A DNA stretch of 64,000 nucleotides from B1 sp044370475 (GCA_044370475.1 JBILVK010000002.1:1-64000), one strand, 5' to 3'; positions 22,610-32,258 are shown, counted from the stretch's first letter. Notes: a model not told the origin generated them from the letters alone. Numbers and translations are program-made.

Positions 22610-24184
22610 TTATTCTAAAATAAGTTTTCTAAGCGTTTTTTGCTCGGTCTGAACCAACTCCAAAAAATATATACCTCTTGGGAGTCCTTCCACAGAAAAC
22701 CTTCTTTCATGTTGATTATTAAGTATTTTGACTAAAACTTCCTGCCCCATAGCATTGAAAATCTTTGCTTGTATGGGTGCTAAATTTTCAGTTTCAATGC
22801 GTATAAAATCTTTTCCAGGATTTGGGAAAAAGTTTATACCCGACAATTTATTTTGGTCCAAAACAGAAGTTGGCCATACCTGAATATAATTTGTTTTCTT
22901 TAAAGTATTGTTGCCAATGGCATTGGTAACTCTTAGCTGGACATTGTAATTTCCCACTACATTAAATTGTACTTGAGGATGCTGACTAACAGTGCTGGTG
23001 CCATTTAAATATACCACCCCAGTATTGGGAGTAATCGTCCATAACCATGCAACCACATTGCCTGTACTGGTATCTCTTAATCCTATAGTTTCATTGAGCT
23101 TAGGAACTACATTGGTTGCATAAAAATTGGCAATTGCACCCTCCCTAATTTTGATAAAATTAGTCTTTAAAGTGTCGTCAGATGCTCCTTCATAAATGCT
23201 AGTTAGTTTTACACTGTAATCACCTATCTCATTAAATATTACTCGTGGGTTTTCACTGCTGGCTGTTGAGCCTGGCACAAAGCTGTAGGTAGCGGGAGTA
23301 ATCTGCCAAACAAAAGATTTAGGCGAGCCATAAGATGAATTTGAAAAGTTAATGGTATCACCAGGTTTACCTGTTACTCTGTTTGCATTAAAATTACAAT
23401 TATTAATATAAGCTTCTGGCCTAAAAATATCTTTGTATTTTATACTTGAAACCGCATTGGTGGTATTGTTTACTACTACTTCTAATATTGGAAAACCTTG
23501 ACTCTTTGCTATCCAAGAATACTCAGTTCTGGCAGCTGGAATTGGGATTCCAAAGCCTCCAAACACAATCGAATCTGTACCTACCACAACCGATTTAATT
23601 CTTAAACAATCAAATGTTCCATAGGGAGTTGTAATTTGTCCCCAACCATCAACCGTTGTTGTTCTGCTGCCACTTTGCTTTAATGCTCCTAAAGTAGGTA
23701 AACTCGCTTCCCCTAAATAACTACCAGAAAATGTTTTTCCATAGCTCATAGGAAACTTCATTAAGGTGTCTTTTAGGGAGTAAGTTATTCCTAATGGTAA
23801 ACTTTGAACAGTGGCTCCTCTGCCCATAATAACCAATGATTGATTGGTGCTTTTGTAAAAGCTAAATACGTTGCTTGCTGCTCCTCCGCCTAGCGGACCA
23901 AGAGAAAGGCTGCTTTCAGATAAGCCATAAGAGGCAGAGAAAAACTGCAATATGTAAGGTGTGGTGGCAGGTGAAATATATTTTTGAACGTCTTGGTTAT
24001 CTACTTTCAAATTACCAAAACTCCAGACATAGTTTGCTCCTGTTGCTTCATAATTTATCATACTTGAACTTGAACTATACCTAACAGTGTCATTTACCTT
24101 AGAAAAATCACCGAAATTTAGGGTGATTTGAGCTTGAGCTTTGATGGCAATGACAAATAGAAATACGTATAATTTTAATCTCAT
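22610..24184 (-). CDS. Secreted PKD-domain protein with T9SS type A sorting domain
   Basis: About 524 residues. The signal peptide is MRLKLYVFLFVIAIKAQA (ATG 24184, preferred to an upstream in-frame ATG that precedes it by 18 codons without signal character). Two PKD-like beta-sandwich domains lie in the middle (SYGSPKSFVWQITP, then PRVIFNEIGDYSVKLTS; NVVAWLWTITP, then PQVQFNVVGNYNVQLRV). The C-terminus is a type A sorting domain: INFFPNPGKDFIRIE, then GLPRGIYFLELVQTEQKTL. It is exported through the type IX system to the surface or medium. No enzymatic domain was recognised. Confidence 0.85.
   Translation of the reverse strand: MRLKLYVFLFVIAIKAQAQITLNFGDFSKVNDTVRYSSSSSMINYEATGANYVWSFGNLKVDNQDVQKYISPATTPYILQFFSASYGLSESSLSLGPLGGGAASNVFSFYKSTNQSLVIMGRGATVQSLPLGITYSLKDTLMKFPMSYGKTFSGSYLGEASLPTLGALKQSGSRTTTVDGWGQITTPYGTFDCLRIKSVVVGTDSIVFGGFGIPIPAARTEYSWIAKSQGFPILEVVVNNTTNAVSSIKYKDIFRPEAYINNCNFNANRVTGKPGDTINFSNSSYGSPKSFVWQITPATYSFVPGSTASSENPRVIFNEIGDYSVKLTSIYEGASDDTLKTNFIKIREGAIANFYATNVVPKLNETIGLRDTSTGNVVAWLWTITPNTGVVYLNGTSTVSQHPQVQFNVVGNYNVQLRVTNAIGNNTLKKTNYIQVWPTSVLDQNKLSGINFFPNPGKDFIRIETENLAPIQAKIFNAMGQEVLVKILNNQHERRFSVEGLPRGIYFLELVQTEQKTLRKLILE
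22643..22658 (+). repeat. Dispersed palindrome copy (CTCGGTCTGAACCAAC)
   Basis: It lies in the sorting-domain coding end of the PKD protein. The gene strand codes LVQTEQ. Confidence 0.85.
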
Positions 24185-24389
24185 AACAATGAACTTATTT
24201 GGTGTTTTTAGGAAAGCAAAATAGTGATTTTCATGCATTTTTTCTATCTTCCCAAACTATTCCTTGTAGAAAGGAAGATTTGCACCTTACTTGTTAACAT
24301 ATTCCTTAGCTTTTGTGGAAAGCTTGTGAATATTGCATGGGTAGCAATTTCTTAATTTGTGATAGGAAGAAAGCTGTAATACAATCAAA

Positions 24390-25685
24390 GTGGAAAAGAA
24401 GTTCTGGACATATATTATTCATTACCTGCACAAACATAATGAGTTATGTTTAGCCGATTTTGGTCGGTTTGCTGCACAGGTAAGTGAATTTTCTGTTGAC
24501 CCAGTTGCTAAAAAAATAACCCCTCAACGTAAAAGGATCTACTTTCAAACTGGTGAATTTGGGAATTCCCCAGAATTTTTGACATTTATCGCATCAATTT
24601 CAAATGATACTCCTGTTCAAATTGTTGATAACTTAGCTTCATTTGTTTCAAAAGCTAAATCGCAATTAAAATCAGATGCTAAAATAATTGTTGAAGATTT
24701 TGGCACATTTAAAATGAATGTAATGGGGGAGTTGGAGTTTGATTCAAACCAAACCCTATTTTTTGAAGATCAATCATTTGGATTAAGGCCAATTCATTTT
24801 GCTGCAAATTTGCTTAAGACCAAGCGTATTGTTGTTGAGCAGGCCGAGGAGGAGGAGCAGGAATTAGTGCAAATGAGGGAATCTGCTTTAAAGGAGCTTA
24901 AGGTTTTACTGGATAATGCGCGCGTGGCAGAAAGCAGCGAGCATACCAAGAAAAGCAAAGCTTTTCCAATTATAGCTACTATTCTCACCCTCGTTTTACT
25001 TATTAACTTAGGCTTCTTTTTGTTTAAAGGTCCGGTAGACCAAATAAAACAACAAATTTCACAGATGAATATTCTTGGGAAAACAGGAGAAATTCTGGAT
25101 TCTCAGGCTTCAGAGTCTTTAGTGGTTAAGCCTGCACAACCTCAGGTTGCTATCATTTCAAAGGATGAAACTTCTTTGCCGCTTCCAAATTCGGATAGTC
25201 TTATAGCGCATATCGGTCAATCGCTAAGTCGTAGTAACTTCGAATTCGATTCCCTGAATTATTCGTTGGTTCAGACCGAAAAAATAGAAGACAAAATAAT
25301 TGCAGAGGCTATACCTGAAACACTGGCTACAGAGCCTGTAGCATTGGTACCGCAATATGAGCCCATAGCCAACCCAGTTGAGGTAATTGACCCTACAGTA
25401 GACTATTACAACAGTCCAAACATGGTAAATGTGGATGCCCAAGAAAACGGAATCGACAAGGGATTTTATGTGATTGCAGGTGCTTTTAAGAGTGAGGATA
25501 ATGCCAATAAAATGAAGGCCAAAATGGTTAAAAAGGGCGATACTTCAGCGATTGTTTTTAAGCCGAGCTCGTACCCTTATTATTTGGTTTCATATCAAAA
25601 AAGCAAAACGCTTAATCAAGCTTTAAATTTGTTGGAGAAAAAAGACGATGCAAACCCAGCAATTTGGGTCTACTGCGCTTACTAA
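24390..25685 (+). CDS. HU-CCDC81 and SPOR domain cell-envelope protein
   Basis: A 431-residue protein starting with GTG at 24390. Residues 1-140 hold two HU-like CCDC81 domains (YIIHYLHKHNELCLADFGRF; AKIIVEDFGTFKM). A single transmembrane helix lies at about 190-215 (FPIIATILTLVLLINLGFF). A variable linker follows, and a C-terminal SPOR domain begins GFYVIAGAFKSEDNANKMK. SPOR domains bind denuded peptidoglycan at division sites, so the protein probably links cytoplasm and septal wall. Its stop overlaps that of the convergent adenosyltransferase gene by two bases. Confidence 0.85.
   Translation: MEKKFWTYIIHYLHKHNELCLADFGRFAAQVSEFSVDPVAKKITPQRKRIYFQTGEFGNSPEFLTFIASISNDTPVQIVDNLASFVSKAKSQLKSDAKIIVEDFGTFKMNVMGELEFDSNQTLFFEDQSFGLRPIHFAANLLKTKRIVVEQAEEEEQELVQMRESALKELKVLLDNARVAESSEHTKKSKAFPIIATILTLVLLINLGFFLFKGPVDQIKQQISQMNILGKTGEILDSQASESLVVKPAQPQVAIISKDETSLPLPNSDSLIAHIGQSLSRSNFEFDSLNYSLVQTEKIEDKIIAEAIPETLATEPVALVPQYEPIANPVEVIDPTVDYYNSPNMVNVDAQENGIDKGFYVIAGAFKSEDNANKMKAKMVKKGDTSAIVFKPSSYPYYLVSYQKSKTLNQALNLLEKKDDANPAIWVYCAY
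25266..25280 (-). repeat. Dispersed palindrome copy (TTGGTTCAGACCGAA)
   Basis: Exact asymmetric form on the minus strand, in the linker of the SPOR protein. It codes LVQTEK. Confidence 0.9.
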
Positions 25686-26236
25686 ATCCTTGGTCGCCAC
25701 GGCAATTCTATGCCATTGTTTTCTTGTAAAATGATTCTCGATAGAACAAAAAGATAATCACTTAGTCTGTTTAAATAAATCACAATTAAATCTGGAACGG
25801 GCGAACTGGCTTGAAGCAATACAACCATTCTTTCTGCACGTCTGCAAATACATCTGGCAACATGGCAATGTGAGGCTAATATGTTTCCTCCGGGCAATAC
25901 AAAGCTTTTTAACTCTGGTAATACCTCATTCATTTTGTCTATTTCCGATTCTAATTTCTGAACATCCTCTGGAAATAAATCGGGCACTTTCATTTTCGAT
26001 TTTTCAGGATCGCTCGCCAAAACCGATCCAATGGTAAATAGGCGGTCTTGAATTTCATAAATAAATGCTTCTCTCTCTTCATTTTTTAATTGGTCTTTTA
26101 TTAATCCAAGGTATGAATTGAGTTCATCGGTTGTTCCATAGGATTCTATCCTGATATGTGATTTTAAAACGCGTGAACCTCCAATTAATGAAGTTTCACC
26201 TTGATCTCCTGTTTTTGTATAAATTTTAAATGTCAT
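25682..26236 (-). CDS. PduO-type ATP:cob(I)alamin adenosyltransferase
   Basis: A 184-residue corrinoid adenosyltransferase that makes adenosylcobalamin for B12-dependent enzymes. Family motifs: IYTKTGDQGETSLIGG (ATP site), RIESYGTTDELNSYLG, LASHCHVARCICRRAERMVV with the conserved Arg/Glu, and YLNRLSDYLFVLSR. The length is standard. It is a single gene, with the terminator of the upstream DUF3078 gene directly before its ATG. Confidence 0.93.
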   Translation of the reverse strand: MTFKIYTKTGDQGETSLIGGSRVLKSHIRIESYGTTDELNSYLGLIKDQLKNEEREAFIYEIQDRLFTIGSVLASDPEKSKMKVPDLFPEDVQKLESEIDKMNEVLPELKSFVLPGGNILASHCHVARCICRRAERMVVLLQASSPVPDLIVIYLNRLSDYLFVLSRIILQENNGIELPWRPRI

Positions 26237-26279
26237 AAAAAAAGCCTGCTTAATTCTGCAATTACGGAATTAAACAGGC
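26237..26279 (-). terminator. Intrinsic terminator of the DUF3078 gene
   Basis: The arms GCCTGCTTAATTC (26244-26256) and GAATTAAACAGGC (26267-26279) pair with one mismatch. On the minus strand a run of seven T follows (26243-26237), directly before the adenosyltransferase ATG. Confidence 0.85.
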
Positions 26280-26303
26280 GTTTTAAAAATATGTTTCAAA
26301 AAA

Positions 26304-27203
26304 CTATTGTCTCGATAAAGTTAAAACCATTCCTAGGGTAAGTATTTGCGACCATTGAATGTCTTTTGATTGATCGTAATCCTTGATAATATTTACTTGG
26401 AAATTGGTACTTATATATTTCGTTGCCTTTAAGGTTAAATTGGCGTTCATGATATGCACAAATGCATTTGGTTTCCCCGATTTAAAATAGTCATAATTCA
26501 CCATATACCTAGTTTTGAAATTTACATTTTTGGCTAAATCCTTGTCAAAATTGACAATGTATTGCAATACAAATTGATTTCTAATCTTATCACCAGGGTT
26601 TTCTAAACCATACAATTGAGCATTAGAAATGGTTGGATCAAGCACAATGGTTTGCCTCAAAGTACCAACCCCTAAACGCATCCATAGATAACTCAAAGGC
26701 TTATATTCAAATCCTACGGAGGTTGTGATATAAGCAGGTGCCATAAATTTAGAAACAAGAGAATCCTTAGTTATATCAGATAAACTCTTGGTCTTAGAAT
26801 CAAATCCATCCTGAAATTGAGAAAGGAAGTTTAAGGATCCAAAAACATTCCATTTTGGACTAAGAATATAACCTGCTTTTAAGTCGTAAAACAACCTATC
26901 TGCATTTTTTCTTCTTACTTCTCCTTTGTTATCTTGATAACCTAATTGCATCTGCAAATCGCTGTTAAAATCCCAGTTTTCAGTTTTGTGCTTTACTCCA
27001 TAATTTAGAAAGCCTCCAAAGGCAAAGCTATTTACACCCCCGCCTTTCCAATTATCACTAAAGGTAGATTGGTTTATAGTAAAACCAAGTTGAAAGCTAT
27101 GTTTAAATTTACGTTCTTTTGGAACTGCTGCAGAGCTGTCTGTCTGCGCAAATGTGGGTGAAATAGAAATCCAAAGAATGATTAATAGGAAAAGTTTCTT
27201 CAT
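26304..27203 (-). CDS. DUF3078 family outer-membrane protein
   Basis: A 299-residue protein with a signal peptide (KKLFLLIILWISISPTFAQ) and a predicted beta-barrel. DUF3078 features include GFTINQSTFSDNWKGGGVNS, FAFGGFLNYG and the repeated aromatic strands. The start ATG 27203 gives a clean signal peptide. Longer in-frame extensions run into the cysteine desulfurase gene, which ends four bases upstream. The role in the outer membrane is unknown. Confidence 0.85.
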   Translation of the reverse strand: MKKLFLLIILWISISPTFAQTDSSAAVPKERKFKHSFQLGFTINQSTFSDNWKGGGVNSFAFGGFLNYGVKHKTENWDFNSDLQMQLGYQDNKGEVRRKNADRLFYDLKAGYILSPKWNVFGSLNFLSQFQDGFDSKTKSLSDITKDSLVSKFMAPAYITTSVGFEYKPLSYLWMRLGVGTLRQTIVLDPTISNAQLYGLENPGDKIRNQFVLQYIVNFDKDLAKNVNFKTRYMVNYDYFKSGKPNAFVHIMNANLTLKATKYISTNFQVNIIKDYDQSKDIQWSQILTLGMVLTLSRQ

Positions 27204-27207
27204 ACTA

Positions 27208-28350
27208 TTATTGATTTGATTGATTAATTTTAAACATAGCACACAACTGCGCAATCACATAATCAACTTCCTCTTTTGTGTTTTGCTTGCCAAATGAAAA
27301 CCTTACACTGGGTCTACCTGCTTCAATTTGCAATTCTGCTAATACATGCGAACCAATACTTGAACCAGAGGAGCATGCACTGCCTCCTGAGGCTGAAATA
27401 CCGGCAATGTCCAATTTAAATAACAACATTTCGGCAATGGGTGTAGGAGGGAAGTTCACATTTAATACTGTGTATAACGACCTTCCTTCAACATCTCCAT
27501 TGAACATTACGCCTTCAATGTTTTTCTTCAATTGCTCCATCATATAGTTTTTCAAGCTCATAATATGGGCCTTGTCTTGATCCAAATTTTGGCATGAAAT
27601 TTCTAAGGCTTTTGCTAAACCTACTATGCCATAGACATTTTCGGTTCCGCCTCTCATATTTCTTTCTTGAGAGCCTCCTGTAATCATCGGCGTAATCTGA
27701 GCACTATGGTGAATGTAGATAAATCCAACACCTTTGGGACCATTAAACTTATGTGCACCACATGCCAAGAAATGCACATGTGTTTTACTTAAATCAAAAG
27801 CAAAATGCCCCATGGTTTGCACTGTGTCGCATTGGAAGAATGCTCCATATTTACGACAGAGTTCGCCAATTTCTACAATGTCAATCATATTTCCAATTTC
27901 ATTGTTCGCATGCATTAAACATACCAACGAATTAGGATAGAGTTGAAGTAATTCTTCTAAACTTTCAATGTCTACATGTCCTTTAGTATCTAATTTAACC
28001 ATGTGACTTTTTACCAATCCTTGATGGGCTAATTCCTCAATGGTATGGCTAACGGCATGGTGCTCTATGGGTGAAGAGATAATGTTTTTTACTCCTAAGT
28101 TCTGAACCGATTTGCGAATGGCCATATTATCTGCTTCGGTACCTCCGCTCGTAAAAAATATTTCGCCTGGTGAGCAATTTAATAGGGTTGCAACTTTTTT
28201 TCTTGCTTCCTCAACATGCGTTCTTACAAGCCTTCCATGAGAGTGTGTAGAAGATGGATTGCCATATTCTTCCTTCATCATTTGGGTCATTACCTCAATT
28301 ACATCAGGATGCATAGGGGTAGTAGCTGCATTATCTAAAAATATCTTCAT
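27208..28350 (-). CDS. Cysteine desulfurase (IscS/NifS family)
   Basis: A 380-residue PLP enzyme releasing sulfur from cysteine as enzyme-bound persulfide for Fe-S clusters, thio-tRNA or MoaD sulfuration. It begins FLDNAATTPMHPDVIEVM. The PLP lysine is in CGAHKFNGPKGVGF and the catalytic Cys loop in SASGGSACSSGSSIGSHVL, whose active Cys is followed by SSG as in group I enzymes. Full length. It could supply sulfur to the Moco pathway 8 kb away, which otherwise shows no sulfur donor, since the MoeB fusion lacks a rhodanese domain. Confidence 0.92.
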   Translation of the reverse strand: MKIFLDNAATTPMHPDVIEVMTQMMKEEYGNPSSTHSHGRLVRTHVEEARKKVATLLNCSPGEIFFTSGGTEADNMAIRKSVQNLGVKNIISSPIEHHAVSHTIEELAHQGLVKSHMVKLDTKGHVDIESLEELLQLYPNSLVCLMHANNEIGNMIDIVEIGELCRKYGAFFQCDTVQTMGHFAFDLSKTHVHFLACGAHKFNGPKGVGFIYIHHSAQITPMITGGSQERNMRGGTENVYGIVGLAKALEISCQNLDQDKAHIMSLKNYMMEQLKKNIEGVMFNGDVEGRSLYTVLNVNFPPTPIAEMLLFKLDIAGISASGGSACSSGSSIGSHVLAELQIEAGRPSVRFSFGKQNTKEEVDYVIAQLCAMFKINQSNQ

Positions 28351-28357
28351 TAAACAA

Positions 28358-29248
28358 TTATCTGGATTTTAAGGTTTGAAAACCAATTAATTTATACACC
28401 AATTTGGCCATGGTGAATTCAGTTAAAATATTACCTTTAATTGGAGCAATTTCAACAACATCAAATCCAACAACATTTCTTTTGGCAAATACTTCTTTTA
28501 AGAAGCTTACTGTTTCATGCCAAAACAAACCATTGGGCTCTGCAGTTCCAACTGCAGGAACTATACTAGGATCAAACCCATCAGCATCTATGCTAATGTA
28601 TACGTTCTCGCCAAGTGTTTTCAATGCTTCTTTTGCCCAATTTGGATTCGACCTTACTTGGTGGGCGTAAAAAGTATGAATATTATCGCTCGACTTTATT
28701 AATTGACTTTCTTCAATGCATTGGGCTCTAATTCCAATTTGTGTTAATGGAACTTCTAAATCGTGAACCCTAGCCATTACCGAGGCATGTGAGTATTTGT
28801 TGCCATGGTATTCTTGCCTCAAATCACTATGAGCATCAATCTGCAAAACATGCACATCCGGTATAAATTTTTTAACGGCCTTTACCGTCCCAAAAGTGAT
28901 CGTATGCTCTGCTCCTAAGGTTATTGGAAACTTATTGTCAGATAACAATTGATTGGTATGCTTTTCTATATGCTTAACCGCTTTTTGATCAACCAGCCCT
29001 TTAAAATCCATAGGTGCTAAGGTGCATATTCCTCCCAATAAATAACTTTCTTGATCCAATTCCTCATCATACAATTCAACAAACTGTGAAGCTTTTATAA
29101 TTGCGTTTGGACCTTTGTTGCTGCCAGATAAATAGGAGGAAGTATATTCATAGGGTGCCGACTGAATTACATACTTTGAGGAATCGTATGCATAAAATTC
29201 CTCGTTTTCAATGGCCAAGAAGTTCTTTTTGTGGTTATAGTATTTCAT
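28358..29248 (-). CDS. Agmatinase/arginase family ureohydrolase
   Basis: A 296-residue manganese ureohydrolase. The metal-binding motifs are LGAEHTITFG, QIDAHSDLRQEYHG with SHASVMAR, and SIDADGFDPSIVPAVGTAEP. The arrangement is closer to agmatinase (SpeB) than to arginase, which would hydrolyse agmatine to putrescine and urea. Assignment within the superfamily remains tentative. It is on the same strand between map (17 bases) and the cysteine desulfurase (seven bases), probably in one transcript. Confidence 0.85.
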   Translation of the reverse strand: MKYYNHKKNFLAIENEEFYAYDSSKYVIQSAPYEYTSSYLSGSNKGPNAIIKASQFVELYDEELDQESYLLGGICTLAPMDFKGLVDQKAVKHIEKHTNQLLSDNKFPITLGAEHTITFGTVKAVKKFIPDVHVLQIDAHSDLRQEYHGNKYSHASVMARVHDLEVPLTQIGIRAQCIEESQLIKSSDNIHTFYAHQVRSNPNWAKEALKTLGENVYISIDADGFDPSIVPAVGTAEPNGLFWHETVSFLKEVFAKRNVVGFDVVEIAPIKGNILTEFTMAKLVYKLIGFQTLKSR

Positions 29249-29265
29249 TTTTTATATGTCAATTG

Positions 29266-30072
29266 TTAAAATATAGATTCAGGTATTTCAAACTCATTGT
29301 CAACATCAGTAAGTACAAAAGGTTTTCCTTTCGTAATACAAACAGTATGTTCAAATTGTGCCGATAACTTTCCATCAATTGTTCGGGCTGTCCAACCGTC
29401 TTTCTTGTCCACTTTTGCCCTTGCCTTGCCAGCATTAATCATGGGTTCAATGGTGAAAATCATACCTGCCTGTAAAATTGGTCCAGTATTTTTATCAGCT
29501 ATATGGCAAACTTCTGGCTCTTCATGGAATTTAATGCCTACCCCATGCCCGCAAAATTCATAAACGGTGCTATAACCAAATGAGGTAGCATATTTATTAA
29601 TTTCAAATCCAATATTGTTGAGGTAATTGCCAGAAAAACATTGATTAATTCCAATGGCAAGGCATTCTTTTGTTACTTCTACCAATTTTTTAGCATGTTC
29701 AGTTACATTGCCCACCAAAAAAGTTTTGGATGTATCCCCAAAAAATCCATTTACAATGGTGGTAATATCTACATTCACAATATCCCCTTCTCTTAATTCA
29801 TGTTTTCCTGGTATTCCGTGACAAATAACATCATTTACTGAAATACAACTTTCTTTAGGGTAACCATGATATCCTAAGGTTGCAGGTTTTGCTTTTTGGG
29901 AGAGCATGTAATCTGTACAAATTTTATTCAAAAAATCGGTACTCACACCAGGTTTAACAAATGGTTCTACTATCTTTAAAGTTTGGGCAGCTATGATGCT
30001 ACTTTGTCTAATTCCCTCAATTTGCTCAGGAGTTTTGATAATTATCTTACTTTTTGTGTCTCGAAATGCCAA
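29266..30072 (-). CDS. map: Methionine aminopeptidase type I
   Basis: A 268-residue enzyme removing the initiator Met from nascent proteins. The five metal ligands sit in DIVNVDITT, FFGDTSKTF, CGHGVGIKFHEEPEV, TIEPMIN and QFEHTVCIT, all intact, with ICHGIPG carrying the substrate-facing His. The start is ATG 30072. The 275 bases upstream up to the Hpt gene contain no recognisable gene. Confidence 0.94.
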   Translation of the reverse strand: MAFRDTKSKIIIKTPEQIEGIRQSSIIAAQTLKIVEPFVKPGVSTDFLNKICTDYMLSQKAKPATLGYHGYPKESCISVNDVICHGIPGKHELREGDIVNVDITTIVNGFFGDTSKTFLVGNVTEHAKKLVEVTKECLAIGINQCFSGNYLNNIGFEINKYATSFGYSTVYEFCGHGVGIKFHEEPEVCHIADKNTGPILQAGMIFTIEPMINAGKARAKVDKKDGWTARTIDGKLSAQFEHTVCITKGKPFVLTDVDNEFEIPESIF

Positions 30073-30347
30073 TGTTGCTCAATTTAGCTGTCAAAAATAA
30101 GATTAATTTACCACAAATACATGTCCATGTTCACCCATTCAAAACCACTTTTTACTCGTTTAAAGTTGCACTTTTATTGGTGTTTGTTCAAACAAACCGC
30201 ATAACATTCAATGAAAGTAGCTTAATTAGTTGGACGCCATAAAACACAACAGTCACCCAAAATTAAATTGTAATGAGCTAGTTAAATTTCATGAAATTAT
30301 CCCATAAGAATGAATGTTCTTTAAGGATTAAAGCAGAAAAAATGTTG

Positions 30348-30695
30348 TTATAATGTCTCAAGTATTTCTTTGATTTCTACAATAGACTCATCCACTAAGG
30401 TGCTAATTCTATTGATAAAACCAGGCATTTCTGCTATATGACTAGACTCTTTGCCATATTGCTCTAGCGACTTCATGATATTAAACAATTCGTTTGCTCC
30501 AAGCATTTGAATAGGGGCTTTCATTTTGTGCGCCAAATGCCCAATTCCTTCATAATCTTGTTTAGCAAGTAATTCATTAAATAGTATTGCTTCTGTAGCA
30601 GTAGTATTTACATATAATTCCAACATCTCTTTAATGAAACTATTGTCTCCGCCAGAAATCTCTTTTAAGTAGGTTAAATCAATTGTGTTTGCCAT
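30348..30695 (-). CDS. Stand-alone Hpt (histidine phosphotransfer) protein
   Basis: A 115-residue four-helix Hpt domain. The phosphorylatable His is in GIGHLAHKMKAPIQMLG. The start ATG 30695 (MANTIDLTYLKEISGG) is preferred to the in-frame ATG six codons upstream. It would relay phosphate between a hybrid sensor kinase and a response regulator, but no partner gene lies in the window. It is divergent from the NlpC/P60 gene. Confidence 0.85.
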   Translation of the reverse strand: MANTIDLTYLKEISGGDNSFIKEMLELYVNTTATEAILFNELLAKQDYEGIGHLAHKMKAPIQMLGANELFNIMKSLEQYGKESSHIAEMPGFINRISTLVDESIVEIKEILETL

Positions 30696-30759
30696 TATGA
30701 ATAATTTAAACAAAATTATGCAAAAAAATAATTTAATTGCATATCAAAATTTCAGTTAA

Positions 30760-31533
30760 ATGCAGAAAGGTATTTGTTTGCTCAATATTATGCCGTTACG
30801 TGCCCATCCAAGCAGTACCAGCGAAATGGTAACTCAATTGCTTTTTGGTGAAACTTATGAGGTTATGGAGGAAGTTGAGGATTGGGTTAAAATTAATACC
30901 ACCTCAGAAAATTATTTGGGTTGGCTAAGCAAAAATCAAATATCTAATTGGAATGAATGTTCTGAGGATCTGTTGTTGCTTAGAAATTTCCCATATACCT
31001 TAGCCATAAATCAGTTAAACAATTCTTTCCATTACTTATTGCCAGGTAGTATTCTTCATCAATTTAAATATAGTGATTCTAGATCCACCTTTGAAATTAA
31101 CAGCAATACTTACGAACTTAAACTGGCACCCAATGAAATGATTTCCCTGCCATTTCATGAAATTGGTAATTATGCTTCCCTGTTTTTAAATGCACCCTAT
31201 CTTTGGGGTGGAAGGTCAATGTGGGGCATAGATTGTTCAGGATTTACTCAACTGCTTTTTAAAGTTACTGGAGTTCAACTGCCCAGAGATGCTTACCAAC
31301 AAGCAGAATTAGGCGAGCCCGTCGATTTTGTGAACGAAACAAAGATGGGAGACTTGGCTTTCTTTGAAAATGAGGCAGGTAAAATTTCACACGTTGGAAT
31401 GATCCTAGAGCCAGGCGAAATTATCCATGCTTCTGGAATGGTTAGAAGAGATGTATTTGATAGCTATGGAATTTTCAATGAAAATTTAGGCAAACACACC
31501 CATAAATTAAGATTAATAAAAAGATATCTTTAA
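30760..31533 (+). CDS. NlpC/P60 (C40) cell-wall peptidase with SH3-like domain
   Basis: 257 residues. An N-terminal bacterial SH3-like domain (LNIMPLRAHPSSTSEMVTQL, DWVKINTTSENYLGWLSK) is followed by a C40 cysteine peptidase. The catalytic Cys is in WGIDCSGFTQLLFK, the His in GKISHVGMIL, and the third residue region is IIHASGMVRRD. It probably hydrolyses gamma-D-Glu-diamino acid bonds in muropeptides. No clear signal peptide is visible, so it may act on recycled wall peptides in the cytoplasm. Confidence 0.88.
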   Translation: MQKGICLLNIMPLRAHPSSTSEMVTQLLFGETYEVMEEVEDWVKINTTSENYLGWLSKNQISNWNECSEDLLLLRNFPYTLAINQLNNSFHYLLPGSILHQFKYSDSRSTFEINSNTYELKLAPNEMISLPFHEIGNYASLFLNAPYLWGGRSMWGIDCSGFTQLLFKVTGVQLPRDAYQQAELGEPVDFVNETKMGDLAFFENEAGKISHVGMILEPGEIIHASGMVRRDVFDSYGIFNENLGKHTHKLRLIKRYL

Positions 31534-31593
31534 AACAATCGAGTAAAAGTTCGGTTCTAATTAGAAATATTAAACATTTAAAACAAATACAAT

Positions 31594-32061
31594 ATGTCAT
31601 TAAAAGCAGGCGATAAAGCCCCATCATTCAAGTTAATTGATTCAGACAAAAATGAAGTTTCATTGTCTAATTACGCAGGAAAAAACCTCATCATCCACTT
31701 TTTCCCTGCCTCGTTTACCGGTGTTTGTACCACTCAATTATGTACAGTACGAGATGCAATTTCTATGTATCACAACGATAAATGTGATGTAGTTGCCATC
31801 TCTGTTGATCTTCCATTTACTTTAGCTAAATTCAAAGAATTGCAAAACCTAAATTTCACTTTGCTTTCAGATTTTAATAAAGAAGCTTCTACTGCTTACG
31901 GAGCTATTTACGAAAACTGGATTCTTGGACTTAAAGGAGTGAGCAAAAGATCTGCTTTTGTAGTTGATGGAAATGGAACAATTCAATATGCTGAAGTACT
32001 TGAAAGTGCTGGCGACTTGCCAAATTTTGCAGCTATCAACGAAACTTTAGAGCGTTTGTAG
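31594..32061 (+). CDS. Peroxiredoxin (Tpx/AhpE-like)
   Basis: A 155-residue thiol peroxidase reducing peroxides. The peroxidatic site is PASFTGVCTTQLC with C45 and a nearby C50. The GDKAPSFKLIDSD N-terminus and FVVDGNGTIQYAEV are typical of the redoxin fold. Whether C50 acts as resolving cysteine cannot be judged from sequence alone. It is a single gene, placed upstream of the tRNA pair. Confidence 0.88.
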   Translation: MSLKAGDKAPSFKLIDSDKNEVSLSNYAGKNLIIHFFPASFTGVCTTQLCTVRDAISMYHNDKCDVVAISVDLPFTLAKFKELQNLNFTLLSDFNKEASTAYGAIYENWILGLKGVSKRSAFVVDGNGTIQYAEVLESAGDLPNFAAINETLERL

Positions 32062-32111
32062 TTTTTTTAGTCTCTGGAATACAGATGGGTTTGGTTTTTT
32101 TTCTATACCAA

Positions 32112-32142
32112 TTTGTATTTTGTGGGAGTTTGCCTACATTTG
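32112..32142 (+). promoter_or_regulatory. Bacteroidota-type promoter for the tRNA genes
   Basis: TTTG at 32112-32115 and TACATTTG at 32135-32142 (TAnnTTTG) are separated by exactly 19 bases. The -7 box ends 12 bases before the tRNA-Arg start. Confidence 0.8.
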
Positions 32143-32154
32143 CAGCCCACTAAG

Positions 32155-32228
32155 GGTTTCGTAGCTCAATTGAATAGAGCATCTGACTACGGATCAGAAG
32201 GTTACAGGTTTGAATCCTGTCGAGACCA
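32155..32228 (+). tRNA. tRNA-Arg (anticodon ACG)
   Basis: A 74-base cloverleaf. The acceptor arms GGTTTCG and CGAGACC pair fully with one G-U. The anticodon stem TCTGA/TCAGA encloses loop CTACGGA with ACG at the centre. The T-arm is ACAGG-TTTGAAT-CCTGT. The CCA end is not encoded. A34 is expected to be edited to inosine. Confidence 0.95.
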
Positions 32229-32231
32229 CAA

Positions 32232-32258
32232 AGCCCCTTAAGTGCAAACAAAAGGGGC
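32232..32258 (+). other. Hairpin between the two tRNA genes
   Basis: GCCCCTT and AAGGGGC form a seven-base stem with an 11-13 base loop between tRNA-Arg and tRNA-Leu. No T-tract follows, so it is more likely a processing or spacer structure than a terminator. Confidence 0.5.
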